From: Acidobacteriaceae bacterium
GTDB taxonomy: Bacteria > Acidobacteriota > Terriglobia > Terriglobales > Acidobacteriaceae
Reading direction: 5' to 3'
DNA length: 38,140 nucleotides
NCBI GenBank assembly: GCA_030041955.1
Contig: JASIAO010000067.1
Span: 1 to 38,140, forward strand
The position numbers were made by a program, and so were the translations under genes. Under the pieces are notes generated by a model, which was given only the letters and a program-made list of their open reading frames with translations, made no database searches and was not told the DNA's origin. Each line of letters starts with the position of its first letter. Position 1 is the stretch's first letter. Positions 31,836 through 38,140 of this stretch are shown here, in pieces.

Positions 31836-31918
31836 ACTTCAGGCCGATCTTCACCCAAGTATAACAAAGCCACTGGATGCCCCATTCAAGCCTTTTCATG
31901 GCTTGAGCGGGGTCCAGT

Positions 31919-33595
31919 TTACTGCGGCGGCGGAGGATAATACGGCAGCTTTTCATTTCGCGTCTGCGTCCGTTCCACCGTCACATCGTCGAATAGCAGC
32001 GCCGGGGCGATGATCGTCGTCGGAACCGGCCCGTACATATTGTCCACGCGCGAATCGCTGCCCGCCGCGACAGTCCCCGAACGGAAGGAGCGCAGGTCAA
32101 AATCCGCGATCCGCGCCCCGCGCACCAGCTGCCGCGAACCGTCCGCGACCTTGATCCGGTAGATGGTCCGCGCTTCGCTGCCGCCTTTCGTCTGCAGCAG
32201 ATACACCGAGTCCAGACCCTCGTCTTTGCCCATGGCAACCAGCTTCTTCGTCAGGTCGTCGTCGCTCAGGCCGCCGGTCGCCTCGATCCGCAGTACTCCG
32301 ATCATCGGTCGCGCAGCTCCGGCCGGCCCGGAGCGCCCATGTCCGTTGGAAGCAGGGAAGTCCTTCACCGGCTCGCGTCCGATCAGATAGTTCACCAGCT
32401 TGCCCTCGTCCACCAGCGTCACCGCTTGCGCGAGAACTCCCTCGTCGTCGATGGCGTACGCGCCCAGCAGCGCCTTGCCGTCGAACTCGGTCAGTGTCGG
32501 ATCGTCGACCATCTTCAGGAAGTCCGGCAGCACGCGCGACTGATACGCGGTCGCGAATGCCCCGGTGGTACGCGCCGTCGAGCCCAGCTCGGGCCGGTTC
32601 GCCCCTACCGACTGAGCGAAGAACTGGTCGAAGCTGCGCGCCGCGGCGCTTGCGGAAAAGAGGACCGGCCCGTGATATTCATCGCCCATCACCGGCGCCT
32701 GCTGCAATTCGTGCAGGCCTTCGAGGATCGAAAGCACGCCATGATGGAAACGATCCGCCGAGCCAAGTCCCGCCGCGTCCGGACTGTCGACCGGGAACGA
32801 GCGCTCGAGGCGCATCCCATCCGGCGCCTGCCCTTCAACCACCGCTTCCGCGCGGTATTCAGGCGTACTGGCGCGAACAACCGTGCCCTCGGAGTTCACC
32901 AGATACTCCGTCCGCACCATCCCTTCCACTTCGCCGCGCGATACCTCGACCTGATCGGTGTAGGCCTTCGCCGTGGGATCGGTGAGGCACAGTCCGGAAC
33001 CTTCCACGATGCGCTGCTTCCAGTCATCGCGGTCCAGCGACAACGGCACGTCTGGCCCGAGAAAGATCGTCGGCTTCTGGTGCGAGAAATCGTCCGCCTG
33101 GGGCGGCGTCTGCACCGATTTCAGATCCGCCTGCTTCTGCGCCCAGGCATTCAGGGCGTTCTTGTAAGCCTCATCGGTCGCGGCCCACAGCGCGAAACGC
33201 AGTCCGATCGCGTTATTGTCGGTGGGCGCAATCTGCACACTTCCTTCGCCGCGTGCCGAGGAGTTGTCCGATTTGTAATCGCCCACCCGGATCGTGACCC
33301 GCGCTACGCGCACTCGCGTCTCGTCCTCGCTCGTCAGCGCGCCCCATGCGGCTCTTGCCTCATACCGTGTGACGTCGTCGATCCGGTATTCGATGAAGTA
33401 CGGCTTCTGCATGCCGGCCAGCTGCAGATGCGCCTCGCTGCGCTCCAGCTCAGCGAGCATGGCACTCAGAACAGGATCCTTTTCCGCATCCGCCCGCGTG
33501 GCCGTGGGGTGCACAGTCGGCCCGGCGGTCTGCGCAAAGACGGGCGCAACGACCGTGAGAGCAAAGATGGCTATGAACACTCTGCGGACGATCAC
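31919..33595 (-). CDS. Exported TldD/PmbA-family protein lacking the HExxxH motif (TldE-like)
   Basis: GTG start MIVRRVFIAIFALTVVAPVFAQ; C-terminal TldD architecture (GREPVKDFPASNGHGRS); AARSFDQFFAQ where the partner has HEVLGH. Confidence 0.8.
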   Translation of the reverse strand: MIVRRVFIAIFALTVVAPVFAQTAGPTVHPTATRADAEKDPVLSAMLAELERSEAHLQLAGMQKPYFIEYRIDDVTRYEARAAWGALTSEDETRVRVARVTIRVGDYKSDNSSARGEGSVQIAPTDNNAIGLRFALWAATDEAYKNALNAWAQKQADLKSVQTPPQADDFSHQKPTIFLGPDVPLSLDRDDWKQRIVEGSGLCLTDPTAKAYTDQVEVSRGEVEGMVRTEYLVNSEGTVVRASTPEYRAEAVVEGQAPDGMRLERSFPVDSPDAAGLGSADRFHHGVLSILEGLHELQQAPVMGDEYHGPVLFSASAAARSFDQFFAQSVGANRPELGSTARTTGAFATAYQSRVLPDFLKMVDDPTLTEFDGKALLGAYAIDDEGVLAQAVTLVDEGKLVNYLIGREPVKDFPASNGHGRSGPAGAARPMIGVLRIEATGGLSDDDLTKKLVAMGKDEGLDSVYLLQTKGGSEARTIYRIKVADGSRQLVRGARIADFDLRSFRSGTVAAGSDSRVDNMYGPVPTTIIAPALLFDDVTVERTQTRNEKLPYYPPPPQ

Positions 33596-35316
33596 TGCTG
33601 CACCTCCGGCGTGGCGTCGGCTGTCGGCGGCGGCAAAATCGGCGGTCGCGCCGTGCCCTGCGGCGTTCGCTGCGTCTCCAGTTGGCTCAGCAGAATGGCC
33701 GGCGAGATCGCGGAGACCGGAATCGAACCCGATTCCGCGCCGCAGTCGCCGTTGAATACCTCGCTCTTGTCGCCGGTGGCCACGATGCTCTTGAGCGCCG
33801 CCTGCGGCGTCCCGACAATACTCACGCCCCGCACCAATTCGTCCGGGCGACCGTCGGCGTATACGCGCCACACGACCAGCGGAACCACCGAAAACGCCTG
33901 CGGCATGCCGCGCGTGGTCAGCGCAAAGCCGGATGAAATGTCCTCGAAATACAGCCCATACGGTTTGCCCTGCTTTTTCGCCTCCTCGATCAGCATCTTA
34001 CGCAGCTTCGCCTCCGGCACCATCTTCTTCGAGGCGACGAACAGATTGCCCTGGCGTCCGGTGGGCAGCAGGCCGTCCTGTGCGCGGCCGTGGCCGTTGG
34101 AGTTGGAGAACGCCGCAATGGGCAGCCGCGACATCAGGAACGTTTTCAGCACCCCGTCGTCGATCAGATCGACCTTGCGCGCAGGTTGTCCCTCGTCATC
34201 GTATTGATAGCTGCCCATCAGCCAGGTGCCCTGGAAGCTCTGCTGCGTCGGGTCGTCGTAGACCGAGATGAAGTTCGGAAGGATTGGCTTGCCGATGTCC
34301 TTGGTGAAGGTCTCGCCCTCCTGATCGCCGCGCTGTCGCTGGCCTTCCAGCCGATGCCCCAGTACCTCGTGGAAGAACACCGCAGCGGCGCGCCCGCTCA
34401 GCAGCGCCGGACCATTGAAAGGCTCGGTCACCGGCGCGGTCCGCAGCTTTTCGAGGCTTGCCGCAAGTTGATTCATGGAGTTCAGCATCACCGGTTGACC
34501 GGGCAGCCCCGCCGGAGCTTCGGCTTCGAATCCGGCCATGCGATAGAGGTCCATGCCGTCGTCGGCCCGGGTCATAGCGACCGCCACCACTCGCGCCAGG
34601 CGGTACGGCTTTACCACCCGCGTGCCCTCCGAGGTGACGAAGTAGCTCGTTTCGTCGGTGACAAAGAGCATCACGAAGTTGGCATAGATATGCGGATACC
34701 TGCGAAAGACCGCGGAAAGAGCGCGCGTCCGCTCCTTCCACGCCGCGCTGTCATACTCCGGCGGCGGAGCAGGCGCCCCGTTCGCGGTCACCGCCGTTTC
34801 CTGCGAGAAGTCCGGCGAATTGTCTTCCTCTGTGGCGCGGACCTGCTCCTCGGTCTTCACGCGCAAATACGTCTCCATCGCTCGCTGGTAGTCGGAGTTC
34901 GTCGCCCACCACAGGCTCCGCTCGATGGCCACGCGATCGTTATTCAGCGGCAACGCCACAGTGTGTACCGCGCTGGCGCGATGCTCGCCGTGCGTGTTGT
35001 CCAGTTGGTGATCGCCCACCCGCACCACGATGTCCGCATTTCGGGAGTGCTCCATGTTGGAGCCGATCAGCGCGCCCTGCTGCGCCATCACCACGGATTC
35101 GTAGCGGTCGTGCGCGGCGTAGCTGATGTAGTACGGAGCCTGCCGAGGAGCAGTGCCTGTGGCGCCCGCCGAAGCCGGGGCGGCCAGATCCGTCATGGCC
35201 CGGTGCAGCTCCGACGACATCGCGTCCAGCAGCGGCGAGGAGTTTTGCGGGTACGCGGAAGAAAAACCGAACAGCACCGTTGCGGGCAGGCAGAGCAGAA
35301 GAAAACGGCGTCTCAT
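33592..35316 (-). CDS. Exported TldD-family metalloprotease with HExxxH
   Basis: MRRRFLLLCLPATVLFGFSSAYPQ signal; FFHEVLGHRLEGQRQRGDQEGETFTKDIGKPILPNFISVYDDP; stop overlaps the start of the downstream gene. Confidence 0.88.
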   Translation of the reverse strand: MRRRFLLLCLPATVLFGFSSAYPQNSSPLLDAMSSELHRAMTDLAAPASAGATGTAPRQAPYYISYAAHDRYESVVMAQQGALIGSNMEHSRNADIVVRVGDHQLDNTHGEHRASAVHTVALPLNNDRVAIERSLWWATNSDYQRAMETYLRVKTEEQVRATEEDNSPDFSQETAVTANGAPAPPPEYDSAAWKERTRALSAVFRRYPHIYANFVMLFVTDETSYFVTSEGTRVVKPYRLARVVAVAMTRADDGMDLYRMAGFEAEAPAGLPGQPVMLNSMNQLAASLEKLRTAPVTEPFNGPALLSGRAAAVFFHEVLGHRLEGQRQRGDQEGETFTKDIGKPILPNFISVYDDPTQQSFQGTWLMGSYQYDDEGQPARKVDLIDDGVLKTFLMSRLPIAAFSNSNGHGRAQDGLLPTGRQGNLFVASKKMVPEAKLRKMLIEEAKKQGKPYGLYFEDISSGFALTTRGMPQAFSVVPLVVWRVYADGRPDELVRGVSIVGTPQAALKSIVATGDKSEVFNGDCGAESGSIPVSAISPAILLSQLETQRTPQGTARPPILPPPTADATPEVQQ

Positions 35317-35673
35317 TGGTTGAACCGAAGGATGGGCCATTGTAACAGCGGAAGATAGAGCCGCCATGAAGCCTCGGAGGCCATCCCAAAACGCCAGTCC
35401 AGCGCCTCGGCTGGTCCAGCGGTCCCAGGAACCCAGCTCTCATGGGAATTCCGGCTGCGCCAGACCGGGCCTGCGGAGTACAATATGGGTTACCTGTCAG
35501 GCCCGGCCGCAGGCGCAAAGAGGAATATTCTGACATTCGGGTCTGACTTCCGCCTCCTCAGGCGGTTGTCTGGCGTCTAATTCAAGTGGGTAAGCGGGCC
35601 TGGACTGAACCACCCTGGGTGGGATTGCGCGATCGGCGGGCTGCTTTCGAGAAGATAGAGAGGGTTATCCCTG

Positions 35674-37587
<1,914 letters not shown>

Positions 37588-37610
37588 GCCCGGCCCACTC
37601 AATCACCCGC

Positions 37611-37637
37611 AAAGGCAGCCCGCAAGGGCTGCCTTTT
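37611..37637 (+). terminator. Intrinsic terminator after ftsH
   Basis: Perfect 11-bp stem AAAGGCAGCCC-GCAA-GGGCTGCCTTT, followed by T. Confidence 0.8.
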
Positions 37638-37670
37638 GCTTTGCGCTGCATCTGCGACAATACGGGCAGC

Positions 37671-38140
37671 ATGTCTTTTCGTCTTTCGGTTCTGCTGGCG
37701 CTCCCGCTGCTGCTGCTGGGCGGATGCGCCGGCTATCACACCGTCGGCTCGGCTGCACATTTGCCCAGCGGCGCGCGTACGCTGGCGATTCCATCCTTCA
37801 GGAACAGCACGCAGTCATACCAGACCGAGGCTGCGTTCACCCAGGCCGTCATCCGCGAGTTCACCAATCGCACCTCGTACCACATTGTTGCGGGCGAGGA
37901 TCCCGAGGCCGACGCGACCCTGCGCGGCACCATCACCAGCTTTCAGATCGTGCCGCTGACGTATGACAACACCACCGGCCAAACCTCCAGCTACCTGGTC
38001 ACGATTACCGCGCGGCTGGCGGTCGTCGACCGCAACGGCAAGACCATCTGGCAGAACCCGTCGTATATTTTCCGCCAGCAGTATGAACAAACCGAGGATC
38101 TGGCCAGCTTCATCCAGGAAGACTCAGCCGCCACCCAGCG
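37671..38140 (+). CDS. lptE: LptE-like LPS-assembly lipoprotein, truncated by the window end
   Basis: MSFRLSVLLALPLLLLGGCAGYHTVGSAAHLPSGARTLAIPSFRNSTQSYQTEAAFTQAVIREF; lipobox LGGC; frame open to the end. Confidence 0.8.
   Translation, partial: MSFRLSVLLALPLLLLGGCAGYHTVGSAAHLPSGARTLAIPSFRNSTQSYQTEAAFTQAVIREFTNRTSYHIVAGEDPEADATLRGTITSFQIVPLTYDNTTGQTSSYLVTITARLAVVDRNGKTIWQNPSYIFRQQYEQTEDLASFIQEDSAATQ

Noticed and set aside
31886-31906. TCAAGCC-TTTTCAT-GGCTTGA hairpin as terminator of the TldE-like gene
   Set aside because: Seven-bp stem but no U-tract on the transcribed strand; may be a weak attenuator, not reported as a terminator.
32339-34207. 622-aa plus-strand ORF opposite the TldD-like genes
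   Set aside because: Arg-rich shadow spanning the junction of two well supported minus-strand genes.

Overview
The window is a GC-rich bacterial chromosomal segment. Family content (TonB-dependent receptor with an N-terminal carboxypeptidase-regulatory-like domain, DUF5522, paired exported TldD-like proteins) suggests Acidobacteriota/Terriglobia; this is inference. It is mostly ordinary chromosomal content: mutM, a TonB receptor plus GH128 glycosidase locus (receptor frameshifted near its N-terminus), an amidohydrolase flanked by two paralogous membrane proteins, lhr helicase, DUF5522, GH13, a fatty-acid desaturase, a YVTN/phosphoesterase fusion, a FucP-type MFS transporter, a frameshifted exported protein, lutABC, an MBL-fold hydrolase, an outer-membrane beta-barrel, secG with tRNA-Leu(GAG), two exported TldD/TldE-like proteins, ftsH and a truncated lptE. 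I see no CRISPR array, no intact mobile element and no recognisable defence system. The most interesting unexplained signals are: (1) degenerate tandem tracts with a strict 7-nt or 8-nt period that begin at or next to stop codons and fill several intergenic regions; (2) a structured, terminator-ended candidate ncRNA downstream of mutM, preceded by a sigma54-like element; (3) a duplicated ~54-bp element with terminal inverted repeats; (4) shared-arm REP-like hairpins; (5) a perfect 16-bp operator-like palindrome; (6) two apparent frameshifts, at a short microhomology and at a homopolymer. All calls come from reading the sequence only; no database search was run.
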